In this document: piece by piece, positions 8,487-17,111 of the stretch | Numbering within the stretch: the stretch's first letter is position 1 | Layout: every line of letters starts with the position of its first letter | DNA from: Microbacterium azadirachtae | Lineage (GTDB): Bacteria > Actinomycetota > Actinomycetes > Actinomycetales > Microbacteriaceae | Length of the DNA stretch: 64,000 nucleotides | Direction of reading: 5' to 3' | Assembly (NCBI RefSeq): GCF_000956545.1 | Contig: NZ_JYIT01000074.1 | Span: 30,567 to 94,566 of the forward strand | The notes under the pieces: model-generated | Databases searched by the model: none | Told to the model about the DNA's origin: nothing | Seen by the model: only the letters and a program-made list of their open reading frames with translations | Made by a program: the position numbers and the translations under genes

Positions 8487-10004
8487 ATGAACACCTCTCA
8501 TCGACTCCGACTGCGGCGGTTCGCTGCCGCAGCGGGTGCCGTTGCGCTCGCCCTCGTGGGCGTCGCCGCAATCGCCGCGCCTGCACAAGCTGACACGACC
8601 GGTGGCAACGTACCGTCCGGTCCGTACACTCTGACCATCACCAAGCTGCAGAACCCGATCGCCGGCGGCACGGCCGCCAACGGCACTCAGCAGAACGTCA
8701 GCAGCCTGACCCCCATCCCCGGAGTCGTCTACAGCATCGCCCCCGTGAACGGTGTCGACCTGACCACGCAGGCCGGCTGGACCACCGCGTCCGGGCTCAC
8801 CGTGAACAGCTCCGGGCAGGTCGTCAATGGCGCCACCACCTACACGACGGGAACCGCCACTACGCTCCCGGCCACCAACAGCAGCGGCGTCACCAACTAC
8901 ACCACCTCGACGCCCGCCGTCTACGAGGTCACCGAGGTCAGCGCCCCCGCCGGCACCGAGATCGCCCCGCCGTTCCTCGTCACCCTGCCGCTGCCGCAGA
9001 GCAACAACTGGCTGACGAACGTGTACGTGTACCCGAAGAACACCCAGCAGAACGCGCCCACCAAGGCCATCGATGACACCGGCGCGTACGGAGTCGGATC
9101 CACGGTGAACTGGTCGATCACGTCGACCGTGCCCAACCAGGCCGCCGGCAACACCTTCACCACCTACTCGATCTCGGACACGCTCGACTCCAGGCTGACG
9201 CCACCGGCCGCGTCCGCGGTCACCGTGACCATGAAGTCCCCGACAGGGACGGCGATCACGATTCCCGCTGCGGACTACACGGTCACCGTGAGCGGTCAGA
9301 CCGTGACGGTGAACTTCACCGCCGCAGGCCTCACCTTCCTTACGGCGAACCCCTCCGCGGTCATCACTGTAGGAATCCCGACCGTCGTGAACTCGGTTGG
9401 AACGGGCACCATCCAGAACACCGCCAACCAGACCATCCAGGGTCAGACCGGCGGTTCGATCACCACGCCGACCAACACCGTCCAGACCACGTGGGGCAAC
9501 CTGCTCCTGCACAAGGTAGACCCGAACGGCAACGCCCTTACCGGTGCACAGTTCCAGGTGTTCGTCTCGAAGACCGACGCACAGAACCTGACCAACCCGG
9601 TATCCGTGAACGGTTCGACGACCTTCACCTCTGACCCTTCAGGCAACGTGGCGATCAACGGCCTGAAGTCGCAGACCAACGGCGCCGGCGCGAACCTGAC
9701 CTACTACATCGTCGAGACGAAGGCGCCGATCGGGTACACGATTGCTCCCGCCTTCCAGCAGAGCGCCGGCGGATACTCCGTCGCTGTCGCCCCGGGCAGC
9801 AGCGGCAACGCAGCGATCACCGTGACCGACCCCCAGGCGCCGCCGATCTCGCTTCCGCTTACCGGTTCCACCGGCACCGCGATCTTCCTTGGCGGAGGCA
9901 TCACCCTTGCTGCCGCCGCGATCGCCGTGGCAGTCCTGCTGGTGCGTCGGCGTCGGGCGGAGAGCGAAGGACTTGCCGCCGCTACGGAGAACACCAACTC
10001 GTAA
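8487..10004 (+). CDS. SpaH/EbpB-family LPXTG major pilin
   Basis: Pilus backbone subunit of 505 residues. It has a Sec signal peptide ending near AQADTTGG, then an N-terminal domain ending in the pilin motif NVYVYPKN with the polymerising Lys at about 184. An isopeptide-type middle domain follows, then an E-box YYIVETKAPIGY (Glu at about 410). The LPLTG sorting signal is at about 456, followed by a hydrophobic span and an RRRR tail. In the family, sortase C joins the pilin-motif Lys to the LPXTG Thr of the next subunit. The neighbouring sortase C at 10114 and the LPXTG protein upstream complete a pilus operon. Confidence 0.93.
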   Translation: MNTSHRLRLRRFAAAAGAVALALVGVAAIAAPAQADTTGGNVPSGPYTLTITKLQNPIAGGTAANGTQQNVSSLTPIPGVVYSIAPVNGVDLTTQAGWTTASGLTVNSSGQVVNGATTYTTGTATTLPATNSSGVTNYTTSTPAVYEVTEVSAPAGTEIAPPFLVTLPLPQSNNWLTNVYVYPKNTQQNAPTKAIDDTGAYGVGSTVNWSITSTVPNQAAGNTFTTYSISDTLDSRLTPPAASAVTVTMKSPTGTAITIPAADYTVTVSGQTVTVNFTAAGLTFLTANPSAVITVGIPTVVNSVGTGTIQNTANQTIQGQTGGSITTPTNTVQTTWGNLLLHKVDPNGNALTGAQFQVFVSKTDAQNLTNPVSVNGSTTFTSDPSGNVAINGLKSQTNGAGANLTYYIVETKAPIGYTIAPAFQQSAGGYSVAVAPGSSGNAAITVTDPQAPPISLPLTGSTGTAIFLGGGITLAAAAIAVAVLLVRRRRAESEGLAAATENTNS

Positions 10005-10046
10005 ACGCCCACTCGGTAGCTCTCCGGATGCCGAGTGCCTCCGACC

Positions 10047-10093
10047 CCGGGTGATGGGAGGCTGGGAGTGAATCCCAGCCTCCCATCACCCGG
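10047..10093 (+). terminator. 21-bp perfect hairpin between pilin and sortase genes
   Basis: Arms 10047-10067 and 10073-10093 are perfectly complementary around a GTGAA loop, 42 nt after the pilin stop and 20 nt before the sortase start. There is no long U-run. It may act as an attenuator or an mRNA-stabilising stem giving more pilin than sortase. Confidence 0.75.
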
Positions 10094-10113
10094 TCCCTCC
10101 AGAAACGAACACG

Positions 10114-11064
10114 ATGCCCGATACTCTTCCATCGCGGTCGAGGCGCGCCAAGCCTCGAGCGCGATGGCGTCTCTCCGGCCTCGCACTCGCCGTGGCCCTC
10201 ATCAGCCTCCTCGGCGTTGGGGTGGCCCTCTACCCGTCTACCGCCTCATGGTTCAGCGCCATACAAGAAGCCGAGCAAGTCGCCCGATACGGCAACGACG
10301 TCAAAGCGATCGGACCGGCCGCTCGCCAAGAAGCACTCGAACTGGCCGACGCCTATAACCGAGCACTTCAGAGCGGTGCGGAAGTGAAAGCCAATCAACG
10401 CATCCCCGTCGACACGGGAGCGCAGATCCCCACCGGTTTCGATTACAACCAGCTCCTCGCTGCCAATCCTTATGGCCTTATGGGGAGAATCCTCATCCCC
10501 TCGATCAACGTAGACCTCCCCATCAACCACGGCACCAGCGACGCCACACTACTCAACTCGATCGGACACCTCGAGGGAACCTCCCTGCCGATCGGCGGAC
10601 TCGGCACGCACGCCGTCCTTGCTGGCCATCGCGGTCTCGCATCGGCCACCCTGTTCAACGACCTCGACAAGGTCGCCCTCGGGGAAAAGATCATCCTCGA
10701 TGTGTTCGGGGAGACCCTCACCTACAAGATCGTCGACATCAAAATCGTCGACCCTGAACAGACAAAAGCCTTGGATCCCGTGCCAGGTAAAGACCTGGTA
10801 ACCCTGGTCACCTGCACCCCCATCGGCATCAACAGCCAGCGCATCCTCGTTACGGGCGAGAGGGTTGTGCCCACATCAGTCACCGATCAAACCGCCGCAA
10901 AAGCCCCACCGGGCAGCCCCAGCTTCCCGGGCTGGGCAATTGGGATGGGGGCGGCGCTCCTTGCGGCGGGAACGTACGTGTGGTGGTTCGGACGCCCCGT
11001 GAAGCGCCGCCATCGCTCTCCCCGGGGCGACGTTCATCCGGCGACATCGGCAGCGTCGTTATGA
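10114..11064 (+). CDS. srtC: Class C (pilin-polymerising) sortase
   Basis: Membrane transpeptidase of 316 residues. An N-terminal transmembrane segment (about 20-40) and a C-terminal one (about 275-292) flank the catalytic domain, the usual class C topology. Catalytic residues are His172 (LAGHRG), Cys234 (TLVTCTP) and Arg243 (NSQRILVTGER). GRILIPSINVDLPINHGT is the conserved strand region. It should polymerise the major pilin encoded just upstream and add the ancillary LPXTG protein. Its stop overlaps the next sortase gene by ATGA. Confidence 0.92.
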   Translation: MPDTLPSRSRRAKPRARWRLSGLALAVALISLLGVGVALYPSTASWFSAIQEAEQVARYGNDVKAIGPAARQEALELADAYNRALQSGAEVKANQRIPVDTGAQIPTGFDYNQLLAANPYGLMGRILIPSINVDLPINHGTSDATLLNSIGHLEGTSLPIGGLGTHAVLAGHRGLASATLFNDLDKVALGEKIILDVFGETLTYKIVDIKIVDPEQTKALDPVPGKDLVTLVTCTPIGINSQRILVTGERVVPTSVTDQTAAKAPPGSPSFPGWAIGMGAALLAAGTYVWWFGRPVKRRHRSPRGDVHPATSAASL

Positions 11065-11689
11065 CATCTACGCGCCATAGCCGCCGTCCTCGTCAGAATC
11101 GGACCGGTGTGATTAGGGTCGTCACCGCCATCTTCCTGGCCGGTGTAGCAGCCGCGGCCGGCACCTGGACAATCACCACGTATCTCGCAGAACAGCAGTA
11201 TCCAAAAGACATGCGTGGCAATCCCGTGGTACGCTCGCCGCTCCCATCCTCGGTAGATAATGAGCTTGACGCAGTTTCCGCACTGCAAGGGATGACCCTC
11301 ACCGTCCCCTCCAGAGGTCTGACTGTGCCCATTGGCGCAATCAATGCGGTCGATGGTGTCATCAATCCGCCAGGGTTTGCCTCGGCCTACTTCGTGCGCA
11401 ACTACGGCGCCAATCTCACGCACGCGCACGATGGGACAGTGTTCGTCGTCATGCACTCGTGCCGAGGGGGCGCCATCTGTCCAGGCAACTACTTGATCGA
11501 TGACGAGGCGGGCACGACATCACTTGAGAAAGGTGCAGATGTCTTTGTCGGAGGTCTTCACTACCGAGTTGTCGCTTCGAAGACGCTCCACAAGCCAGAC
11601 GTCCGAGCGGCTTCGGACATCTGGGAAAACACACCTGGGCGGCTCGTATTGATGACCTGCATGCAGGTCACCGCGGGTACCGATGGCTC
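11061..11689 (+). pseudogene. Second sortase, truncated by IS21 insertion
   Basis: A sortase-domain protein preserved for about 209 residues. It has an N-terminal membrane anchor (about 16-40), His132 in VVMHSCRGG, and Cys200 in LVLMTC. The catalytic Arg should follow Cys by about 8-12 residues on strand beta-8, but the reading frame instead runs into IS21 end repeats (GWPRRVALIWP) and stops at 11768. The 3' part is not found beyond the element. Start and upstream stop overlap as ATGA, so it was coupled to sortase C. It is probably a class E/F-like housekeeping or anchoring sortase; class assignment is tentative. Confidence 0.75.
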
Positions 11690-11693
11690 TGTC

Positions 11694-11777
11694 AGTCTGG
11701 GGTGGCCCAGGCGTGTCGCTCTGATCTGGCCCAACTCGGCGGTGCACGGGGTGTCGTTGTCGGTCTGATTTGGCCCA
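11694..11777 (+). repeat. IS21 left-end internal repeats
   Basis: Three imperfect direct copies of a 14-bp word: TCTGGGGTGGCCCA, TCTGATCTGGCCCA and TCTGATTTGGCCCA. IS21 elements typically carry such multiple transposase-binding repeats at both ends; only the left set is seen here. Confidence 0.65.
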
Positions 11778-11816
11778 GGGCTGAGGGTGGCCTCGTTCGT
11801 CGAGCGGGGAGGGCCT

Positions 11817-13469
11817 GTGAGGTCGAGGGTGGAAGAGTTCGCCGAGATTCGCCGTGCTGCGCGGGTTGAGGGGTTGTCGATCAACGCGCTGGCGAAGCGG
11901 TTCCGGGTGCACCGGCGCACGATCCGGCAGGCCCTCGCGTCTGCGGAGCCGCCGCCGCGAAAGACGCCGACCCGTGCCGCCCCGAAGCTGGACGCGGTGC
12001 GCGAGCTGATCGATGGGATGCTGCGGCAGGACATCGACGCGCCACGGAAGCAGCGGCAGACCGCGACGCGGATCTGGCACCGGCTCCTGGACGAGCATGA
12101 CGCTGACGTCGGTTACCCCACGGTTCGGGATTACGTGCGGTGGCGGCGCCCGGAGATCCTCGGCATCACCGCCATGTCGAAGGCGATGGTTCCGCAGGCG
12201 CACGCGCCGGGCGCGGAGGCCGAGGTTGATTTCGGGGAACTGTGGGTGATCCTCGCCGGGGTGAGGACGAAGTGCTTCATGTTCGCGTTCCGGCTCTCCC
12301 ACTCCGGGCGCGCCGTGCACCGCGTCTATCCGACGCAGGCGTTGGAAGCGTTCCTGGAAGGCCACATCGACGCGTTCGAAGAGTTTGGTGGTGTCCCGAC
12401 CTTGCAGATCAAATACGACAACCTCTCACCGGCTGTGACGCAGGTCCTCGCCGGGCGGGCGCGGGTGGAGACCACCCGGTGGGCGCTGTTCCGCTCGCAT
12501 TACGGGTTCGACGCGTTCTACTGTGAACCCGGCATCAACGGGGCGCACGAGAAGGGTGGCATCGAAGGCGAAGTCGGCCGGTTCCGCCGCACCTGGCTCT
12601 CGCCCATGCCCGTCGTCGACTCGCTCGCAGAGCTGAACGAGCGGATCCGCAACTGGGATCAGCGGGACGAGAACCGGCGAATCGGGCGAAAGATCACGAC
12701 CGTCGCGCACGATTTCCAGACCGACCGAGAACATCTCGCGGCGTTGCCGCGGGACCGGTTCGATCCGGGCCTTGAGCTCTACCCGCGGGTGGACCGCTCC
12801 GCCCTGGTCACGGTCCGGCAGGCGAAGTACTCCGTCCCGGTCCGATTTATCGGCCGCAAACTCCGCGTCTCCCTGCGCGCCTCCGAGCTCGTCGTCTTCG
12901 ACGGTCGACAGGTTGTCGCCCGTCATGAGCGGGTCATCGAACGATACGGGCAGGCCGTGCTCCTGGACCACTACCTCGAGGTCCTCCAACACAAGCCCGG
13001 TGCGCTCGGCGGGTCCACGGCGCTCGCCTACGCCCGCGCCTCTGGGGCATTCACCGGCCTGCATGATGCGTTCTGGGCCGAGTCCCGGAAAGTCAACGGC
13101 GACGCCGCCGGCACGAGGGAGCTCATCGACGTGCTCCTGCTGCACCGGACGCTGCCTGACTATGCGGTTCTCGCCGGCATCCACGCCGCACTCACGGTCG
13201 GGGCGGTCACCGCCGACGTCGTCGCCGTCGAAGCACGACTGGCGGCCGGGGCCGAGAACACCGACATCGCTGTCGTCGAGGTGGAGACGTTGCCGAAGGT
13301 GGTGTCACTCACCCAGCGTCGGCTCACCGACCCGGCCGCGGTCATTGCCGGCCTCCCGCCAGACACCCGGCCCGCCCCGTCGGTCGCGGGCTACGACGCC
13401 CTGCTGACCCGACGAGCTGCGAAACACGCTGCCACCGCACCCATAAGTGAAGGAGTCTCCGGCGCATGA
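11817..13469 (+). CDS. istA: IS21 family transposase IstA
   Basis: DDE-type transposase of about 550 residues. The N-terminal HTH (VEGLSINALAKRFRVHRRTI) is followed by a second binding region and an RNase-H-like catalytic core: Asp in EAEVDFGELW, Asp in QIKYDNLSP and Glu in EKGGIEGEVGRFRR. A beta-barrel C-terminal part follows. The start is ambiguous: GTG at 11817 follows GGGGAGGG, and GTG at 11787 is also in frame. The stop overlaps the istB start. It appears intact, but IstB is frameshifted. Confidence 0.9.
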   Translation: MRSRVEEFAEIRRAARVEGLSINALAKRFRVHRRTIRQALASAEPPPRKTPTRAAPKLDAVRELIDGMLRQDIDAPRKQRQTATRIWHRLLDEHDADVGYPTVRDYVRWRRPEILGITAMSKAMVPQAHAPGAEAEVDFGELWVILAGVRTKCFMFAFRLSHSGRAVHRVYPTQALEAFLEGHIDAFEEFGGVPTLQIKYDNLSPAVTQVLAGRARVETTRWALFRSHYGFDAFYCEPGINGAHEKGGIEGEVGRFRRTWLSPMPVVDSLAELNERIRNWDQRDENRRIGRKITTVAHDFQTDREHLAALPRDRFDPGLELYPRVDRSALVTVRQAKYSVPVRFIGRKLRVSLRASELVVFDGRQVVARHERVIERYGQAVLLDHYLEVLQHKPGALGGSTALAYARASGAFTGLHDAFWAESRKVNGDAAGTRELIDVLLLHRTLPDYAVLAGIHAALTVGAVTADVVAVEARLAAGAENTDIAVVEVETLPKVVSLTQRRLTDPAAVIAGLPPDTRPAPSVAGYDALLTRRAAKHAATAPISEGVSGA

Positions 13470-14274
13470 GCCCGACCATCACAAACGTCACGAGTACCCT
13501 CCGCCACCGGCGCGGGCTGACGGAGGAAGCCGCGGCGGCTGCGGTCGATTCTGCCTGCCGGCGCCTGCGTTGCCGACCATCCGGGCGGTGATGGAGGAGG
13601 CCACGCAGACCGCGAAACGGGAGCAACTGTCCTACCTCGGCTACCTCGCCGAGCTGCTCCTCGCCGAGGTCGACGACCGGGACCGCCGCTCCATCACCCG
13701 CCGCGTGCAGAACGCCGCCTTCCCGCGGCAGAAGTGGCTGGCCGATTTCGACTACGACGCGAACCCGAACATCAACCCCGCCACCATCCACACCCTCGCC
13801 CAGGGCGACTGGATAAGGCGTGGAGAGCCCCTCTGCCTGGTCGGCGACTCCGGCACCGGCAAGTCCCACCTGCTCATCGGGCTCGGCACCGCCGCGGCGG
13901 AGAAGGGCTACCGGGTCAGATACACGCTCGCGACCCGGCTCGTCAACGAGCTAGTCGAAGCCGCCGACGAGATGCAACTGAACCGCACGATCGCCCGCTA
14001 CGGGCGCGTCGACCTGCTGCTCATCGATGAGCTCGGGTACATGGAACTCGACCGGCGCGGTGCCGAGTTGCTCTTCCAGGTCCTCACCGAGAGGGAGGAG
14101 AAAGCCTCCGTCGCGATCGCGACCAACGAAGCCTTCAGCGGATGGACGAAAACCTTCACCGACCCGCGTCTGTGTGCCGCGATCGTCGACCGGCTCACCT
14201 TCCACGGCACCATCATCGAAACCGGCACCGACTCCTACCGCCTCAACCACACCCGACACGACATCGCTGGATAA
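13466..14274 (+). pseudogene. istB: IS21 ATPase IstB, N-terminal frameshift
   Basis: The natural ATG at 13466 (ATGA overlap with istA, GAAGGAG upstream) opens MSPTITNVTSTLRHRRGL but stops at 13589-13591. The rest continues in another frame: LPTIRAVMEEATQ, then Walker A GDSGTGKSH, Walker B LLIDELG and sensor ATNEAF. A one-base loss near 13570 explains both frames. Translation could re-start at ATG 13591, overlapping the stop as TGATG, giving about 227 residues that keep the AAA+ core. A programmed -1 shift is possible but no slippery heptamer is evident. Confidence 0.75.
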
Positions 14275-14403
14275 GGATCCCGCTCGAGGGGCGGAACGGC
14301 GAAGCTGCGACCGGGGCCGGTGATCACGGCCGCGCACTCGTGGCGGAGATGACCGAGCACGTCGGCCGCCGGGAACGGACTGCCCGTCCCTGCTCGGGTC
14401 CGT

Positions 14404-14457
14404 AGCAACGGCAAGACCACCACGCCGCGTAGGGGGCGTGGTGGTCTTGCCGTTGCT
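14404..14457. terminator. 23-bp perfect hairpin, probable bidirectional terminator
   Basis: Arms 14404-14426 and 14435-14457 are perfectly complementary with an 8-nt loop. It lies 8 nt beyond the stop of the minus-strand MFS gene and faces the IS21 genes from the other side. Confidence 0.8.
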
Positions 14458-14464
14458 GTGCTTG

Positions 14465-15853
14465 TCAGGCGCTGGCCGGTGCCTTCTCGGCGGCGAGTTT
14501 CTCCTCATCGAGGCGGTCGAGGTCGTGCAGCGACGACCCCTTCGTCTCCCGCATTGAGATGACCGCGATGAGGGTGATCCCCGCGGCGATCGCGAGGTAG
14601 ACGGCGACCGGAATGTACGAGCCGGTGTTCGCCAGGAGCGCCGTCGCGATGATCGGCGCGAGCGAGCCGGCGACGATCGAGGTCACCTGGTAGCCCAGCG
14701 ACACCCCCGAGTACCGCATGCGCGTGGGGAACATCTCGGACATGATCGCCGGCTGCGGCGCGTACATGAACGCGTGGATGAACAGGCCCAGACTGATCGC
14801 CGCGACGATGATCGCAGGGTGGCGGGTGTCGAACATCGGGAAGGCGATGAATCCCCAGGCGGCTGCGCCGATCGTACCGATCAGGTAGACCGGCTTGCGA
14901 CCGATCCTGTCGGTGAGCGCACCGATGAGTGGGATGACGATCATGTGCACGATGTGCGCGATGACGAGCAGCCCGAGGATCTCGGCCGTGTCGACCTGGA
15001 GCGCGACGGCGAGGTAGGTGATCGAGAACGTCACGACGAGGTAGTACATGATGTTCTCCGCGAACCGGAGCCCCATCGCCGTGAGCACGCCGCGCGGGTA
15101 GCGCTTGATCACCTCCAGCACACCGAAGCGCACCGCCTTGGACTGCTCGACCTCCTTCTGCATCTCGAGGAAGATCGGCGCGTCGGTCACCCGGGTGCGC
15201 ACGTAGTAGCCGATCGCGACGATCACGACCGACAGCCAGAAGCCGACGCGCCAGCCCCAGGCGAGGAACTGGTCCTCGGTGAGCGTGCGACTGAGAACGA
15301 GCAGCACGACCGTCGCGACGAGGTTCCCGATCGGTACGGCAGCCTGCGGCCACGACGCCCAGAAGCCGCGCGTCTTGTCCGGCGAGTGTTCCGCGACAAG
15401 CAGCACCGCGCCGCCCCACTCACCGCCGACAGCGAAGCCCTGCACGAAACGCAGCGTCACGAGAAGTACGGGCGCCAGATAGCCGACCATGTCGAATGTC
15501 GGCAGGCATCCCATCAGGAACGTCGCAACTCCGACGAGGATGATCGCGAGTTGCAGCAGCTTCTTGCGTCCGTACTTGTCGCCGAAGTGGCCGAAGACGA
15601 TGCCGCCCAGCGGGCGGGCGATGAACCCGACCGCGTACGTGACGAACGCCGCGATGATCGGCGCGTACGGGTCGTCCGATGGCGGGAACATGATCTTGTT
15701 GAACACCAGCGTGGCGGCGGTGGCGTAGAGGAAGAATTCGTACCATTCGACGACGGTGCCCGCCATCGATGCCGTGACGACACGGCGCAGGCTCGACTGC
15801 CGCTCAGCGGCATGATTCTGGTCCGGGGTGTTGCGGAACGTGGTCTTGTTCAT
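14465..15853 (-). CDS. MHS-family MFS metabolite:H+ symporter
   Basis: Transporter of 462 residues with twelve predicted membrane segments. MHS-subfamily features are visible: GTVVEWYEFFLYATAA at segment 1, GHFGDKYGRKK in loop 2-3, and RFVQGFAVGGEWGGAVLL. Relatives import carboxylates, shikimate, proline or aromatic acids by proton symport. It is the last gene of a five-gene operon, 4 nt after the secreted lipase, and is followed by a strong terminator. It probably imports the product released by the lipase; this is inference from context. Confidence 0.9.
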   Translation of the reverse strand: MNKTTFRNTPDQNHAAERQSSLRRVVTASMAGTVVEWYEFFLYATAATLVFNKIMFPPSDDPYAPIIAAFVTYAVGFIARPLGGIVFGHFGDKYGRKKLLQLAIILVGVATFLMGCLPTFDMVGYLAPVLLVTLRFVQGFAVGGEWGGAVLLVAEHSPDKTRGFWASWPQAAVPIGNLVATVVLLVLSRTLTEDQFLAWGWRVGFWLSVVIVAIGYYVRTRVTDAPIFLEMQKEVEQSKAVRFGVLEVIKRYPRGVLTAMGLRFAENIMYYLVVTFSITYLAVALQVDTAEILGLLVIAHIVHMIVIPLIGALTDRIGRKPVYLIGTIGAAAWGFIAFPMFDTRHPAIIVAAISLGLFIHAFMYAPQPAIMSEMFPTRMRYSGVSLGYQVTSIVAGSLAPIIATALLANTGSYIPVAVYLAIAAGITLIAVISMRETKGSSLHDLDRLDEEKLAAEKAPASA

Positions 15854-15857
15854 TGAT

Positions 15858-17108
15858 CTATCCGAGCCAGGTCGTGACCTGGGATACGGCGGCGGTGTCC
15901 CAGGTGAGGCGGATGTGGTTGAGGTTCAGCGTTGCGGTGCCGGCGAGGTTGGCGATGGCGCCAGTGTCCTGGCAGCTGGCGAGAAGGATCGTGCCGTCGC
16001 TCGGACCGTCTGCTTCGTTGTTCCAGTTCGGGATGTTGGCGTTGTTTCCGCACAGAAGGTAAGTGGAGATGCCGGCAGGAACGGCGGAGGCTCGCATAGG
16101 AGAGATCAGGGACCCCTGCGAGATGGCATAGTCGATGCCGTAGCTCTGTCCGTAGAACCCGGTGCCGCCGTTGTAGGTGGTGTAGCCGTCGGGGTTGGAT
16201 GGGTTGAGCGGGTAGGTGGAGTCCCACCGCTTGAGCATCTGCCGGATGCCGGGGAAGAAGTCGCCGGCTGAGGTGACGTAGGCCGTGAGTTCTGGGTGCG
16301 AATAGAGGACTCCGTAGCAGTTCTGCCAGATCGCTGCGGTTCCGCCGATTACGGACCCGCCGCACTCTGGGTAGGTGGAGATCGCCGGCCAGGTTCCGTG
16401 TCGGAAGGTGTAGTCCCAGCCGTTGTTCGGGCCGCCCATGAGGATGAGCTTGCGGATGTCGCCCGCGTAGGCGGTGCCCCAGCTTTGCTTCACGCTTGAC
16501 GCGTACATGCGGCTGGAGAGCGTGCCCATGCTCCAGGCAATGACGTCGACCTTCGGAGCTCCGGTCGCTGCCTTGATGATGCTGATCGCGTCGCCGATCT
16601 GTTCCGCGTGGTTGTAGTTGTTGCCGACCACGTGCGGGAACGTGATCCCGAACACGCGATACCCAGCAGACGAGAGCGACTGCATCAATCCCGTGGTGGG
16701 GCAGGAAGTCGCCCCGCAGCCGACGGGGCTGGTGTTCGGAGCGGCCCACGCATAGTCCGCGGTCTCGTACGCACCCGGTACGAGGAGGACCGGAACGGTC
16801 TTCGGGTTCGTCGACCAACCCGGAGCGTAGGAGACCAGGAAGCGGCCCGCGTCCGGGCGAGCAGAGCCGAAGAACGTCTTCCGTTCGCCAGTCTGGTCGA
16901 TCCGACCGTCGGACGGATACTGCGCGGCAATGAACCCGGCGTTCGAGTCGTGCCATCGCTCGACCTTCGCCCACCCGGAGCTGGAAGAGGTGAAGGTGGC
17001 TTCGAGTGCGACGGGCCCGGTCGCATTGGCGACGTTCGCAGCTGTGAGTGACGCGGTGACGAAGGCGAGCGCCGCGGCGACGGCGGCCAGGCGGGAGCGT
17101 GTTCTCAT
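15858..17108 (-). CDS. Secreted lipase/esterase (alpha/beta fold)
   Basis: Protein of 416 residues with a Sec signal peptide (RLAAVAAALAFVTASLTAAN, cleavage near NATG). The core resembles class-2 triacylglycerol lipases: VLLVPGAYETAD oxyanion region, nucleophile Ser in IAWSMGT, and MGGPNNGWDY after it. A His in the NHIRLTWD segment near the C-terminus is the likely catalytic His. Several Cys pairs suggest disulphides outside the cell. It lies 3 nt after the hydrolase gene and 4 nt before the MFS gene. It would cleave an extracellular ester and feed the product to the pathway encoded upstream. Confidence 0.82.
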   Translation of the reverse strand: MRTRSRLAAVAAALAFVTASLTAANVANATGPVALEATFTSSSSGWAKVERWHDSNAGFIAAQYPSDGRIDQTGERKTFFGSARPDAGRFLVSYAPGWSTNPKTVPVLLVPGAYETADYAWAAPNTSPVGCGATSCPTTGLMQSLSSAGYRVFGITFPHVVGNNYNHAEQIGDAISIIKAATGAPKVDVIAWSMGTLSSRMYASSVKQSWGTAYAGDIRKLILMGGPNNGWDYTFRHGTWPAISTYPECGGSVIGGTAAIWQNCYGVLYSHPELTAYVTSAGDFFPGIRQMLKRWDSTYPLNPSNPDGYTTYNGGTGFYGQSYGIDYAISQGSLISPMRASAVPAGISTYLLCGNNANIPNWNNEADGPSDGTILLASCQDTGAIANLAGTATLNLNHIRLTWDTAAVSQVTTWLG

Positions 17109-17111
17109 GGC

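Larger units (their letters stand above)
11690..14403 (+). mobile_element. IS21-family insertion sequence, right end not identified
   Basis: istA and istB overlap by ATGA, as in IS21 elements. The left end appears to start at TGTCAG (11690) within the second sortase gene. Three left-end repeats of TCTGNNNTGGCCCA are visible. No inverted copy (TGGGCCA) is seen between the istB stop and 14403, so the right end is probably deleted. The given end is only the limit of unexplained sequence before the MFS terminator. No target-site duplication can be shown. Confidence 0.75.

Noticed and set aside
8457..9512. 351-codon - strand open frame
   Set aside because: Antisense to the major pilin gene; Gly/Arg-rich low-complexity translation.
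14774..15856. 360-codon + strand open frame
   Set aside because: It is antisense to the MHS transporter gene, rich in Arg, Asp and His, without family motifs; a GC-bias shadow.
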